From a virus, in IMG/VR virus record IMGVR_UViG_3300042890_004270, positions 1 to 21,043 of that record: a stretch of DNA of 21,043 nt. One strand, given 5' to 3'. Below the pieces are notes generated by a model. It was given only the letters and a program-made list of their open reading frames with translations. It ran no database searches and had not been told where the DNA came from. Made by a program: the position numbers and the translations under genes. How positions within the stretch are numbered: position 1 is the stretch's first letter; each line of letters begins with the position of its first letter. This document shows, in pieces, positions 14,031 through 21,043 of this stretch.

Positions 14031-14819
14031 TTGTCTGAAGACTCTAATATATCTAAAAATATAATTATATTTAAGCCATACAGGCCATTATCAAATGAAG
14101 AAAGTTTTTCTGCACCATCTCCAACACAAAAGGTAATTCCAGATTGGTACAAGGATGCAGATAGATTTGCTAAGATGCCAAATGGTGAATACTATAAAGC
14201 ATCAAAAGAAATTTGTCCTTTTCCAAAAGAAGGAACTGTAGATGATTATGGAAAAATTCCAACATGGAAAGCATGTCCAGCAATTTTAGATGCATTTTCA
14301 ACAGGATATGTTTTAAAAACTCCATGCGATCTTACATTTTTTAAAAATGAAAAAGGAATAATTGATGTTAAAATATCTGATCCAAATTATAAAGATTTTT
14401 GTGGTAAAAGACAGGCAATGCCACAATTTGAGCATCCAAGGGGATTCTATAAAGATCATTTCGCCTGGTATCCAGATTGGGGTCTAGAACTACCAGAAGG
14501 ATACAGTGCATTATTTATGACTCCAATGAACAGATTTGATCTGCCATTTTTAAATACAACTGGAGTAGTTGATTCTGACAAGGTTCATATACTTGGAACA
14601 TTTCCATTTTTTATTGCAGAAGGTTGGGAAGGAACTTTGCCAGCGGGAACACCCTACTTACAGGTTCTTCCTTTTAAAAGAGAAAACTGGGAGCAAAAAA
14701 TAGAAAGTCTAGACCAAAGACAGATGTATGATAAACTTATAGACAACATGAGTTTTTATCGTAAGCCAGATGGTGGTGTTTATAAAAATAAAGTATGGTC
14801 TAAAAGAGAATATAAATAA
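14031..14819 (+). CDS. DUF6065-like phage protein 1
   Basis: A 262-residue protein with a TTG start, one base after the previous stop; no in-frame ATG exists until codon 49, and AGGA lies about 10 bases upstream. It begins FKPYRPLSNEESF, then VIPDWYKDADRF, TWKACPAILDAFSTGYVLKT and FFIAEGWEGTLPAGTPYLQV, followed by LPFKRENWEQK. The 'IP-WYk -- kkCp-ilDa-s-Gy-l -- aGTP--Qv-PfkRe-W' pattern is common in phage genomes and close to the DUF6065 family, whose function is not known. It shares the late 'AGTP--Q/T--P' block with the 15496-16215 protein. Both lie among dioxygenase genes, suggesting a related job, perhaps binding or presenting a substrate. Confidence 0.6.
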   Translation: MSEDSNISKNIIIFKPYRPLSNEESFSAPSPTQKVIPDWYKDADRFAKMPNGEYYKASKEICPFPKEGTVDDYGKIPTWKACPAILDAFSTGYVLKTPCDLTFFKNEKGIIDVKISDPNYKDFCGKRQAMPQFEHPRGFYKDHFAWYPDWGLELPEGYSALFMTPMNRFDLPFLNTTGVVDSDKVHILGTFPFFIAEGWEGTLPAGTPYLQVLPFKRENWEQKIESLDQRQMYDKLIDNMSFYRKPDGGVYKNKVWSKREYK

Positions 14820-14830
14820 AGGGGAAAAAA

Positions 14831-15496
14831 ATGCAAACATGGACAGATAAAGTTAACCTTGGTAATGGCATAGTATGTTATAAAGGGGTAATTAAAAAAG
14901 AATTTGATGTTATCAATAGGCTTGAGAATAATCTTGAACCAGTTGGTAGCGAAGACAAAGGGTATAGTTGGCTTCCAGCATACGTTGGCTATCAAGAGTT
15001 AATGCCAAACTATAGAGATTGTAATGATTTTAAATTTAAAAAAACTGATATTGAAAATGACACAAGTCAGGTATCTTTAAATCTTCAAGCATTATGGCAA
15101 GATGTTTATGATGCTCAAAATCCAGCAGTACAAGATTATTGCAAACAGTTTAATATTTATAACTTAAAGTATTGGGAAGCATTTAATTTTATTAAATATG
15201 GTCCAGGACAGCATTTTCAGGAGCACCATGATCATGGATACTCTTATAACTGTACCGTTTCACTTGTTGCATATGTAAACGATGACTATGAGGGTGGAGA
15301 ATTATTTTTTAGGCTGCAAGGTTTAAATGTTAAACCAGATGCTGGAGACTTATTTATATTTCCATCAAACTTTATGTACCCACATAGAGCAATGCCAGTA
15401 CATTCTGGAACAAAATATTCTATTGTTACTATGTTAGATTACAGCAAAAAATTTCATACTCCAGATATGTATGATCCAAAGTGGGCTAATGAATAA
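14831..15496 (+). CDS. Fe(II)/2-oxoglutarate dioxygenase 2 (P4H-type)
   Basis: A 221-residue protein with AAGGGGA before the ATG. Iron ligands are His132-x-Asp134 (QEHHDHG) and His185 (YPHRAMP); Lys195 (SGTKY) is the probable 2-oxoglutarate carboxylate ligand. YVNDDYEGGELFF (148-160) is the family strand. YWEAFNFIKYGPGQHF and YNCTVSLVAYVND match the 13301-14029 enzyme closely, indicating a duplication followed by divergence around the DUF6065-like gene between them. The first 60 residues (LPAYVGYQELMPNYRDC) differ and may set the substrate. It couples to the next gene by TAATG. Confidence 0.85.
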   Translation: MQTWTDKVNLGNGIVCYKGVIKKEFDVINRLENNLEPVGSEDKGYSWLPAYVGYQELMPNYRDCNDFKFKKTDIENDTSQVSLNLQALWQDVYDAQNPAVQDYCKQFNIYNLKYWEAFNFIKYGPGQHFQEHHDHGYSYNCTVSLVAYVNDDYEGGELFFRLQGLNVKPDAGDLFIFPSNFMYPHRAMPVHSGTKYSIVTMLDYSKKFHTPDMYDPKWANE

Positions 15497-16215
15497 TGTT
15501 TAATATTTCAGTTGAACAAATGCCTTGGTCAACTATGCAGATTCAACCAATGTCTGTAAAAAGAGATTGGATGGGTACAACTTCAGAAAATCATGCATAT
15601 AGGTGTTTTCCAGTAACTCAGGCAAATGTAGTTGGATGGAATTTGTCTTGTTCAAAAGATATAAGTTTCATCTGGAATGGTATTAGTGATCAAACTGGAA
15701 GCAATATTGAACTTTTACAAGGTCAGGACATTTGTTATACTGGAAGAGGCCAAGGAAGTGTAAGTTTTAACACTGGATTAGTTTTTAGAACAGAGCAAAA
15801 TGTAAGCATGTTTACTATTAATCCAGTTAACTATTTCAATGATGACTTTGAGACAATGTCTTCTATAATAAGTACTTCATTTCTGGATAATCCACTTCCA
15901 CTAGCAATTAAAGCAAGGTCAGCAAATAAAGAAATATTAATAAAGGCTGGAACTCCATTAGCCACAATTATTCCAATATCTTTAAGTGCTTTAAATGAAT
16001 CTACTATTGAAATAAATGAATATCAGGATCCAGACAATAAAAGAAATGAAGCAAACCAATCTTATGGCGCAGCATCACAAATAATAAATCAATCTGGAAA
16101 GTGGACAGATTGGTATAGAGATGCCGTAAATGAAAAAGGAGAGTCTCGTGGAAGTCACGAGGTAAAAACTTTAAGATTAAGCGTAGTTGATAATACAAAG
16201 CAGCAACAGGCATAG
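15496..16215 (+). CDS. DUF6065-like phage protein 2
   Basis: A 239-residue protein started by TAATG overlap with dioxygenase 2. Key blocks are CFPVTQANVVGWNLSCSKDI (37-56), FNTGLVFRTEQNVSMFTINP (91-110), KAGTPLATIIPI (150-161), and an ending WTDWYRDAVNEKGESRGSHE with LRLSVVD. This is a better DUF6065 fit than the 14031-14819 protein, which shares the AGTP block. The fold and function are unknown. Its coupled translation with dioxygenase 2 argues that the two act together, for example as enzyme and accessory subunit, but that is inference. It is followed by an AT-rich gap with a promoter. Confidence 0.65.
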   Translation: MFNISVEQMPWSTMQIQPMSVKRDWMGTTSENHAYRCFPVTQANVVGWNLSCSKDISFIWNGISDQTGSNIELLQGQDICYTGRGQGSVSFNTGLVFRTEQNVSMFTINPVNYFNDDFETMSSIISTSFLDNPLPLAIKARSANKEILIKAGTPLATIIPISLSALNESTIEINEYQDPDNKRNEANQSYGAASQIINQSGKWTDWYRDAVNEKGESRGSHEVKTLRLSVVDNTKQQQA

Positions 16216-16256
16216 AAATATTAACAAAACTAACTATTATTTAAATAAAATATTTC

Positions 16257-16265
16257 TGGTATAAT
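16257..16265 (+). promoter_or_regulatory. Extended -10 promoter, leaderless, for dioxygenases 3-6
   Basis: TGGTATAAT ends six bases before ATG 16272 and no ribosome binding site fits between. It lies next to the right arm of an AT-rich inverted repeat (16214-16222 and 16249-16257). Confidence 0.7.
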
Positions 16266-16271
16266 CTTAAT

Positions 16272-16952
16272 ATGAATAAAATAGACAATACCCCAACAGT
16301 TGTTAAAAGAACAAGGTCAATAACCCCTTCAGGATTTTTTGGTAATGGTAAAGAAATGATTGTTGAGTTAGAAAATTTTATGACTCAAGAAGAAATTACT
16401 TTTTTAGAAAAGGCAGCAAAATCTATCACTATCTGGGATGTAACACAAAGCCATGTAAATGAAAATGGAACAGTTGTATATGATTCTGATTTTTGGAAAG
16501 ACAGAGTTGCAACCACACCAAGTTTAGATAAAAATGATCCAACAATTGCACCAGTTATCGCTGGACTATTTCAAAAATTACAACCAATTGTTGAAGATTT
16601 TTATAAAGTAAAAGTTAAGCCAACAGGAACAACAATTGTAAGGTGGTTACCAGGTCACCTACAGATGCCTCATGCAGATAAAGAATTGCATGAAGGTCCA
16701 GATGCTGGAGAGCCAAACGACTTTCCAAACTACGATCTTTCAAGTTTATTTTATTTAAATGATGACTATGAAGGTGGAGAATTATATTTTCCAAATCAAG
16801 GAGTTAAGTTTAAACCCAAAAAGGGCGCTGCTTATTTTTTCCCAGGAGATATGCAATATATCCATGGAGTAACAGAGATAAAAAGTGGCATTAGATATAC
16901 CTGTCCATTTTTTTGGGAAATAACAGAGCATACAGGTGATAAAAAGCCATGA
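16272..16952 (+). CDS. Fe(II)/2-oxoglutarate dioxygenase 3 (P4H-type)
   Basis: A 226-residue protein, probably from a leaderless message. Iron ligands are His134-x-Asp136 (QMPHADKE) and His198 (YIHGVTE); Arg208 (SGIRY) is the likely 2-oxoglutarate ligand, unlike the Lys in dioxygenases 1 and 2. YLNDDYEGGELYFP (161-174) is the family strand, and GAAYFFPGDMQYIHGV (185-200) the 'G----fPg---y-HgV' turn. An N-terminal part (1-110) contains ELENFMTQEEITFLEKAAK, the usual helical start of prolyl-4-hydroxylase-type enzymes. It overlaps the next gene in ATGA, pointing to co-translation. Confidence 0.85.
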   Translation: MNKIDNTPTVVKRTRSITPSGFFGNGKEMIVELENFMTQEEITFLEKAAKSITIWDVTQSHVNENGTVVYDSDFWKDRVATTPSLDKNDPTIAPVIAGLFQKLQPIVEDFYKVKVKPTGTTIVRWLPGHLQMPHADKELHEGPDAGEPNDFPNYDLSSLFYLNDDYEGGELYFPNQGVKFKPKKGAAYFFPGDMQYIHGVTEIKSGIRYTCPFFWEITEHTGDKKP

Positions 16953-17704
16953 ATTTAGAAAATAAAAAAAGAATAACTAAGGATATTATTGTTTATGAAA
17001 ATTTTATAAATGAGGACACTGCTGCAAAAATTGTAAAAGTTTTAGATAAACATGCAGAAGTTGGAAGTATTTCTTGGATGCCAATATCATTTTATGAATC
17101 ATATTCTTCAGTGTTGCCATTGGACAATGATAAAGAAGTTATTGATATTGGACTAAGTCCAACAATTTTTTCTGATATTGAAAAAGGAATTTCTAATGCT
17201 ATTGCAACAGTGCATGATCTTGATCCGTCAGCAATTGTTAAAATTGGATATCATACTCAAAAATGGGAACCAGGGGCATACGCTAGAATTCATTCAGATA
17301 ATACAGATGAGCATGGAAATACTGGACCATTTGCAAGAAGCAGATATGCTGGATTTTTATATTTAAATACAGATTTTGAAGGTGGAGTATTAAACTTTCC
17401 AGATCAAGATATATCTATAGTACCAAAAACAGGATTGCTTGCTGTTTTTGATGGGGGATTTAACAATATGCATGAAGTATCTTTAATTACTAAAGGTATT
17501 AGATATACAATAGGATCTTTTTGGGATGATAGAGAAGAATCTGCTTATTCACAAGAAACAAGAGACGCTTGGGCAGAAGAAATGCAAAAAATTAGAGATG
17601 CTCAAAAAATTGAAAAAGAAGAGTGGCAAGAATTACTTAAGCAAGGCTGGAAAATAGATATGAACGGAAACAAATATAAACCTGAAGAGGTTTTCAATGA
17701 TTGA
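16949..17704 (+). CDS. Fe(II)/2-oxoglutarate dioxygenase 4 (P4H-type)
   Basis: A 251-residue protein coupled by ATGA to dioxygenase 3. Iron ligands are His115-x-Asp117 (ARIHSDNTD) and His175 (NMHEVSL); Arg185 (KGIRY) binds 2-oxoglutarate. YLNTDFEGGVLNFP (138-151) is the family strand, with Thr in place of Asp. After the core, residues 195-251 form a charged helical tail ending in GWKIDMNGNKYKPEEVF, which the other five lack; it could bind a partner or substrate. The stop overlaps the next start by eight bases. Confidence 0.85.
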   Translation: MNLENKKRITKDIIVYENFINEDTAAKIVKVLDKHAEVGSISWMPISFYESYSSVLPLDNDKEVIDIGLSPTIFSDIEKGISNAIATVHDLDPSAIVKIGYHTQKWEPGAYARIHSDNTDEHGNTGPFARSRYAGFLYLNTDFEGGVLNFPDQDISIVPKTGLLAVFDGGFNNMHEVSLITKGIRYTIGSFWDDREESAYSQETRDAWAEEMQKIRDAQKIEKEEWQELLKQGWKIDMNGNKYKPEEVFND

Positions 17705-18356
17705 AAATTTTAAAAAACAATTAGTAAAAAATAATTATGAGTTTGAAGAAATTACAGATGAAGTGTTACTAGTTAAAAATATTTTATCAAAACAAGAAAC
17801 AGACTTTATTTGGAGTAAAATTAATGAAGCATCTCAAGCAGATTGGGAAGTAGAATATCTATCAAACTTGCCAAAATTTTGTATGGAAAAATTTGGTAGA
17901 GATGATGTTGAAAATCTTGTTGCTGAAGGAAAATTTGAAATTACTCAAAATTGGGCTGATAAAAATCTAAATATTTCAGGCTATAGTGAGTACCACCCTA
18001 TGTATGAAAAATTTAATAATTTAGTTGTTCAGTCTGACCCAAACCTGCATTTAAGTGGTTTTGCTACTATTCAAAGAATGCAACCAGGAGTTGAATTAAA
18101 ATCCCATACCGATCAACGCACTGATCCATCTATTCAATATGCAACCATACTATATCTTAACGATGACTATAATGAAGGAGAACTTTTTTTTAAAAACTTA
18201 AACTTAGAGTTAAGGCCTAAGCCAGGAGAGATGTTAGTTTTCCCAGGTAATGAAAAATATGAGCACGGAGTAAAGCATGTTGCTGAAGGGCCAATAAGGT
18301 ATGTTCTTGTTGGTTTTGTAAAAGAAATAGGTCATTATGAGAAAAATAGATACTAA
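17697..18356 (+). CDS. Fe(II)/2-oxoglutarate dioxygenase 5 (P4H-type)
   Basis: A 219-residue protein whose ATG lies inside the last codons of dioxygenase 4 (8-base overlap). Iron ligands are His137-x-Asp139 (KSHTDQRT) and His190 (YEHGVKH); Arg201 (GPIRY) is the 2-oxoglutarate ligand, with one extra residue in the spacing (11, not 10). YLNDDYNEGELFF (153-165) is the family strand and KPGEMLVFPGNEKYEHGV (175-192) the closing turn. The TIQRMQPGVELKSHTD approach to the active site is typical of prolyl-4-hydroxylase-type enzymes. The substrate is unknown. Confidence 0.85.
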   Translation: MIENFKKQLVKNNYEFEEITDEVLLVKNILSKQETDFIWSKINEASQADWEVEYLSNLPKFCMEKFGRDDVENLVAEGKFEITQNWADKNLNISGYSEYHPMYEKFNNLVVQSDPNLHLSGFATIQRMQPGVELKSHTDQRTDPSIQYATILYLNDDYNEGELFFKNLNLELRPKPGEMLVFPGNEKYEHGVKHVAEGPIRYVLVGFVKEIGHYEKNRY

Positions 18357-18372
18357 GGAGAACTTGTAAAAA

Positions 18373-19068
18373 ATGAAAAAACAAATTTTAGAACAAAAAG
18401 TTTACTACTATGAAGACTGCATTAAAGATTTTGATAATCTAATGAAAACAATTGATGAGTTAGATGAAATGGAAAAGTCTGACGGAGTTTCTTCATGGCT
18501 AGATTGGACTGCATCAAATGATAAAAATTTTATATATGGATTTACAAAAACATATGACTTAAATCAAATACAAAATATGAAAGAGCCATATAAATCTAAA
18601 ATGCTTTTTGTTTATAATACAATATTTGAATCTTTTTACGAAGTTTGTAAAGACTACGGTGCTGCAATGGGTGACTCAGATGAACCAAACTTATTTCCTG
18701 TTTTTAACATAAAAAAATATAATGCTGGAGTTGGCATGGGTTCTCATTTTGATCAAAACGATGGAGATATAACTTTAAGATATTCATTTAATATTTATTT
18801 AAATGATGATTTTGATGGTGGAGAGGTATCATTTACTTTATCTGAATATAAAGAAGTTGGTATGCAACCATCTCCAGACCTAGATTATGATATAGCATTA
18901 AAAAATAATTCAATTGATTTTGCTGTAAAACCTAAAGCAGGAAGTATAATTATTTTTCCATCTGCTGCTCCCTATTACCATACCGCACATTTAGTAAAAA
19001 ATAAATTTAAATATATGATTCCTGGACACTGGATACATAATAATATGCAAATGCGAAAAAGTTCTTAA
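18373..19068 (+). CDS. Fe(II)/2-oxoglutarate dioxygenase 6 (P4H-type)
   Basis: A 231-residue protein with AAGGAG 12 bases upstream, a longer spacing than usual; the TTG nearer to it is followed at once by a stop, so ATG 18373 stands. Iron ligands are His125-x-Asp127 (GSHFDQND) and probably His203 (YYHTAHL), with Lys213 (KFKY) ten residues beyond; His206 is an alternative distal ligand. YLNDDFDGGEVSF (142-154) is the family strand. A longer insert (159-182, including MQPSPDLDYDIALKN) separates it from the KPKAGSIIIFPS turn. It is the most divergent of the six, with a Lys ligand like dioxygenases 1 and 2. Confidence 0.8.
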   Translation: MKKQILEQKVYYYEDCIKDFDNLMKTIDELDEMEKSDGVSSWLDWTASNDKNFIYGFTKTYDLNQIQNMKEPYKSKMLFVYNTIFESFYEVCKDYGAAMGDSDEPNLFPVFNIKKYNAGVGMGSHFDQNDGDITLRYSFNIYLNDDFDGGEVSFTLSEYKEVGMQPSPDLDYDIALKNNSIDFAVKPKAGSIIIFPSAAPYYHTAHLVKNKFKYMIPGHWIHNNMQMRKSS

Positions 19069-19076
19069 TAAATACA

Positions 19077-19745
19077 GTGAAAACAGCAATAGTTACTGGG
19101 GCCAGTAAAGGTGTTGGTTATGCAACTGTAAAATTTTTATCTGAAAATGGATATAAAGTTATAGCAGTATCTAGAAATTTATCAAAAGTTTCACAATTAA
19201 TTTCTGAAAATGTTGAAGTATATCAGTTAGATATTACAGACTCTAAGGCAATAAGGGTATTCTTTGAAAAATATAAGGACATAACCCTTGACCTGTTAGT
19301 TAACAATGCTGGTGGTGGCGCTGGTCCTACAAAAATAATTAATGAGACCCCAGAAAACTTTAGAGTGGCCTACGATATAAATGTAACTGGCCCGATGTAT
19401 CTATCTCAACTATTTGTACCATGTATGCAAAAATCAGAATCTCCAACTATTATTTTTGTAACATCATTTGGTGGAAAAATTCCTTATCGTGGTGGAGGAA
19501 ACTATACCAATGCTAAACGTGGTGAGCGGGGATTGATAGATACAATGAGGTTAGAGTTTCCAGAGTACAATATAAAGATAACTGAAATTTGCCCTGCTAC
19601 AATTGATACTCAAGAACAAAAAAGAGAGTATGCTCTATCTGCAGAAGATTTAGCCCAGGCAATTTACTGGGTTGGATCTTTACCAAAACATCTAAACATT
19701 AATCAAATAGAGATGTGCCATATTAATAGTAGTAAATTTGGATGA
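19077..19745 (+). CDS. Short-chain dehydrogenase/reductase
   Basis: A 222-residue protein with GTG start and no clear ribosome binding site, 8 bases after the dioxygenase stop. The Rossmann signature is TGASKGVG (7-14), followed by VSRN (Arg33 suggests NADPH), LDIT at the next strand, NNAGG (76-80), and the catalytic Asn102 (DINVTG), Ser130 (VTSFGG), Tyr143 and Lys147 (YTNAK). Length and motif order are those of classical SDRs. It should oxidise an alcohol or reduce a carbonyl. The position at the end of the dioxygenase row suggests it acts on the same product or on a nucleotide sugar, but the substrate is not shown. Confidence 0.85.
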   Translation: MKTAIVTGASKGVGYATVKFLSENGYKVIAVSRNLSKVSQLISENVEVYQLDITDSKAIRVFFEKYKDITLDLLVNNAGGGAGPTKIINETPENFRVAYDINVTGPMYLSQLFVPCMQKSESPTIIFVTSFGGKIPYRGGGNYTNAKRGERGLIDTMRLEFPEYNIKITEICPATIDTQEQKREYALSAEDLAQAIYWVGSLPKHLNINQIEMCHINSSKFG

Positions 19746-19752
19746 TATAGTA

Positions 19753-19773
19753 TACTTTTGTTTTATAAAAGTA
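19753..19773. other. AT-rich hairpin after the dehydrogenase gene
   Basis: TACTTTT (19753-19759) pairs with AAAAGTA (19767-19773) around GTTTTAT. No T-run follows, so it is at best a weak terminator or a chance pairing in AT-rich DNA. Confidence 0.3.
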
Positions 19774-19833
19774 CCTAACCATAAAGTAAAGATTTAGTTT
19801 ATAGTTTATGCGTATTTTTTTATTTTAAACTTA

Positions 19834-19842
19834 TGATATACT
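19834..19842 (+). promoter_or_regulatory. Extended -10 promoter of the ribonucleotide reductase gene
   Basis: TGATATACT, 61 bases ahead of ATG 19904. The rest of the 158-base gap is AT-rich with no gene and no recognisable cobalamin riboswitch. A start near 19849 would fall in or beside a 9-pair hairpin (19846-19854 with 19862-19870, three G-U pairs). Confidence 0.5.
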
Positions 19843-19903
19843 AAGAGTGCTTTGGAATTATCAAAGTGTTCATAATATTTTTTAATAGAAAGTTGGAATT
19901 TTT

Positions 19904-21043
19904 ATGTCAGAGGTATTTTCTTTTCGTTTATCAGATGAATTTGTAAGCAAGTATATTGAGATTCAGGCGCCATTTGGCTTTACAGATGCAGGCTCTAATT
20001 CATTAGGTGAGATTACCTTTATACGTACATACTCTCGTATGAAAGAAGATGGTACAAAAGAAAGATGGCATGAAGTTTGTAAGCGGGTAATTGAAGGAAT
20101 GTACTCAGTACAAAAGAACCACGCTAAAGATAATAGATTACCCTGGAATGACAACAAGGCTCAAAAGTCTGCTCAGGAAGCCTATGACCGTATGTTTAAT
20201 TTAAAGTGGACTCCACCAGGTCGTGGTTTATGGGCATTTGGAACACCTATGACTATGGAGAAGCGTAATTCTGCCTCCTTACAAAACTGTGCAATGGTGT
20301 CTACTCGTGATATTGATCGCAATGATCCAGGTGCTTTATTTGCATGGGTAATGGATGCTTTAATGCTGGGTATTGGTGTAGGGTTTGATACCGTTGGTCA
20401 AGACAAAGAAATGCCTATCTATACTCCAACAGAACCAGAAAATGTGTGGGATATCCCAGATACCCGTGAAGGATGGGTTGATTCAGTTAGAATGCTTTTA
20501 AACTCTTATTTAAGACCTAATCAGGCTATACAAAAGTTTAACTATGACCTTATCCGACCCCTAGGTGCCCCAATAAAAGGCTTTGGCGGGGTTGCTAGCG
20601 GTCCAGCACCACTTATAGCATTACATAACAAGATAAATACTGTAATTGGCGGTAGAGCAGGAGAAACCCTTGATTCTCGTGCAATAGTAGATATTGTAAA
20701 CCTTATTGGTACATGTGTTGTATCTGGAAACGTTCGTCGTTCTGCCACACTTGCCTTGGGTAGTGCTGAAGATAAGGATTTTATTAATTTAAAAAATGCA
20801 GAGGTTTTTCCAGATCGCAACTCATTTAATTCAGAAAATCCTGGCTGGGCTTGGATGTCTAATAATTCTATTTCAGCACAAGTTGGAACAAAGTATGAGG
20901 ATTATGTAAATTTAATTTCAGATAATGGAGAGCCAGGATTTATTTGGCTAGATGTAGCAAGAGAATATGGAAGACTTGCAGATGCCCCAGACTATAAGGA
21001 TGCTCGTGTTATGGGTTTTAATCCTTGTGCTGAACAACCATTA
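19904..21043 (+). CDS. nrdJ: Class II (adenosylcobalamin-dependent) ribonucleoside-triphosphate reductase, 5' part
   Basis: The first 380 codons are present and the window ends on a codon boundary. The enzyme reduces ribonucleotides to deoxyribonucleotides for phage DNA synthesis, using adenosylcobalamin to make the thiyl radical, and needs no oxygen or separate radical subunit. PPGRGLWAFGT (104-114) and LQNCAMVST (126-134, with Cys129 as the first redox cysteine) match the monomeric class II type known from Lactobacillus. CVVSGNVRRSATL (271-283) is the 'sGN-RRsA' block, and the window stops at GFNPCAEQPL (371-380), which holds the radical cysteine Cys375 and Glu377. ATG 19904 is the first in-frame start after a stop at 19886. 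The expected full length is about 700-750 residues. Confidence 0.9.
   Translation, partial: MSEVFSFRLSDEFVSKYIEIQAPFGFTDAGSNSLGEITFIRTYSRMKEDGTKERWHEVCKRVIEGMYSVQKNHAKDNRLPWNDNKAQKSAQEAYDRMFNLKWTPPGRGLWAFGTPMTMEKRNSASLQNCAMVSTRDIDRNDPGALFAWVMDALMLGIGVGFDTVGQDKEMPIYTPTEPENVWDIPDTREGWVDSVRMLLNSYLRPNQAIQKFNYDLIRPLGAPIKGFGGVASGPAPLIALHNKINTVIGGRAGETLDSRAIVDIVNLIGTCVVSGNVRRSATLALGSAEDKDFINLKNAEVFPDRNSFNSENPGWAWMSNNSISAQVGTKYEDYVNLISDNGEPGFIWLDVAREYGRLADAPDYKDARVMGFNPCAEQPL

Noticed and set aside
19746-19903. Cobalamin riboswitch before the B12-dependent reductase
   Set aside because: The 158-base gap is too AT-rich and lacks the conserved B12-box and core helices.

Overview
This window reads as part of the genome of an AT-rich tailed double-stranded DNA phage. 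No capsid, terminase or integrase gene is visible, so prophage versus free phage and the exact host cannot be fixed. Three short transcripts look leaderless, with an extended -10 box (TGnTATAAT) 6-9 bases before the start codon. There is also a B12-dependent ribonucleotide reductase and fibre modules of the kind common in aquatic phages. Together these fit a phage of an uncultured aquatic actinobacterium, but that is an inference.

Region 1 (1-4723, + strand) is a run of small tail and host-recognition proteins: the tail of an Ig-like/BppU-like protein, a 29-residue microprotein, a collagen-like fibre, a second Ig-like protein with a partner, several fibre subunits, and an FN3 plus glycine-rich adhesin. 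Region 2 (4724-5467) is an inverted island: a bidirectional terminator and a minus-strand secreted lysozyme-like enzyme with its own strong promoter and a perfect hairpin at the predicted transcript start. Region 3 (5468-12432, + strand) holds a third copy of the Ig-like/partner pair, two long fibres of about 700 residues built from repeats, two short fibre proteins, and an FN3 protein ending in an FFPP-repeat stalk. The S74 self-cleaving chaperone that should end that protein is split over two genes.

Region 4 (12505-19745, + strand) is an accessory cluster. It holds a DXD glycosyltransferase, six different Fe(II)/2-oxoglutarate dioxygenases of the prolyl-4-hydroxylase type, two DUF6065-like proteins placed among them, and a short-chain dehydrogenase. 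Many of these genes overlap or nearly touch, so most are probably co-transcribed from promoters near 12470 and 16260. Region 5 (19746-21043) is a promoter and leader followed by the first 380 codons of a class II ribonucleotide reductase (nrdJ), cut off by the window edge right at its active-site motif.

The most interesting reading is that the oxygenases and glycosyltransferase modify virion fibres. The collagen-like fibre upstream carries proline and lysine in the Y position of Gly-X-Y triplets, the classic hydroxylation and glycosylation sites, and the FFPP stalk is a second proline-rich candidate. This is a hypothesis from gene content and order, not something the sequence proves.
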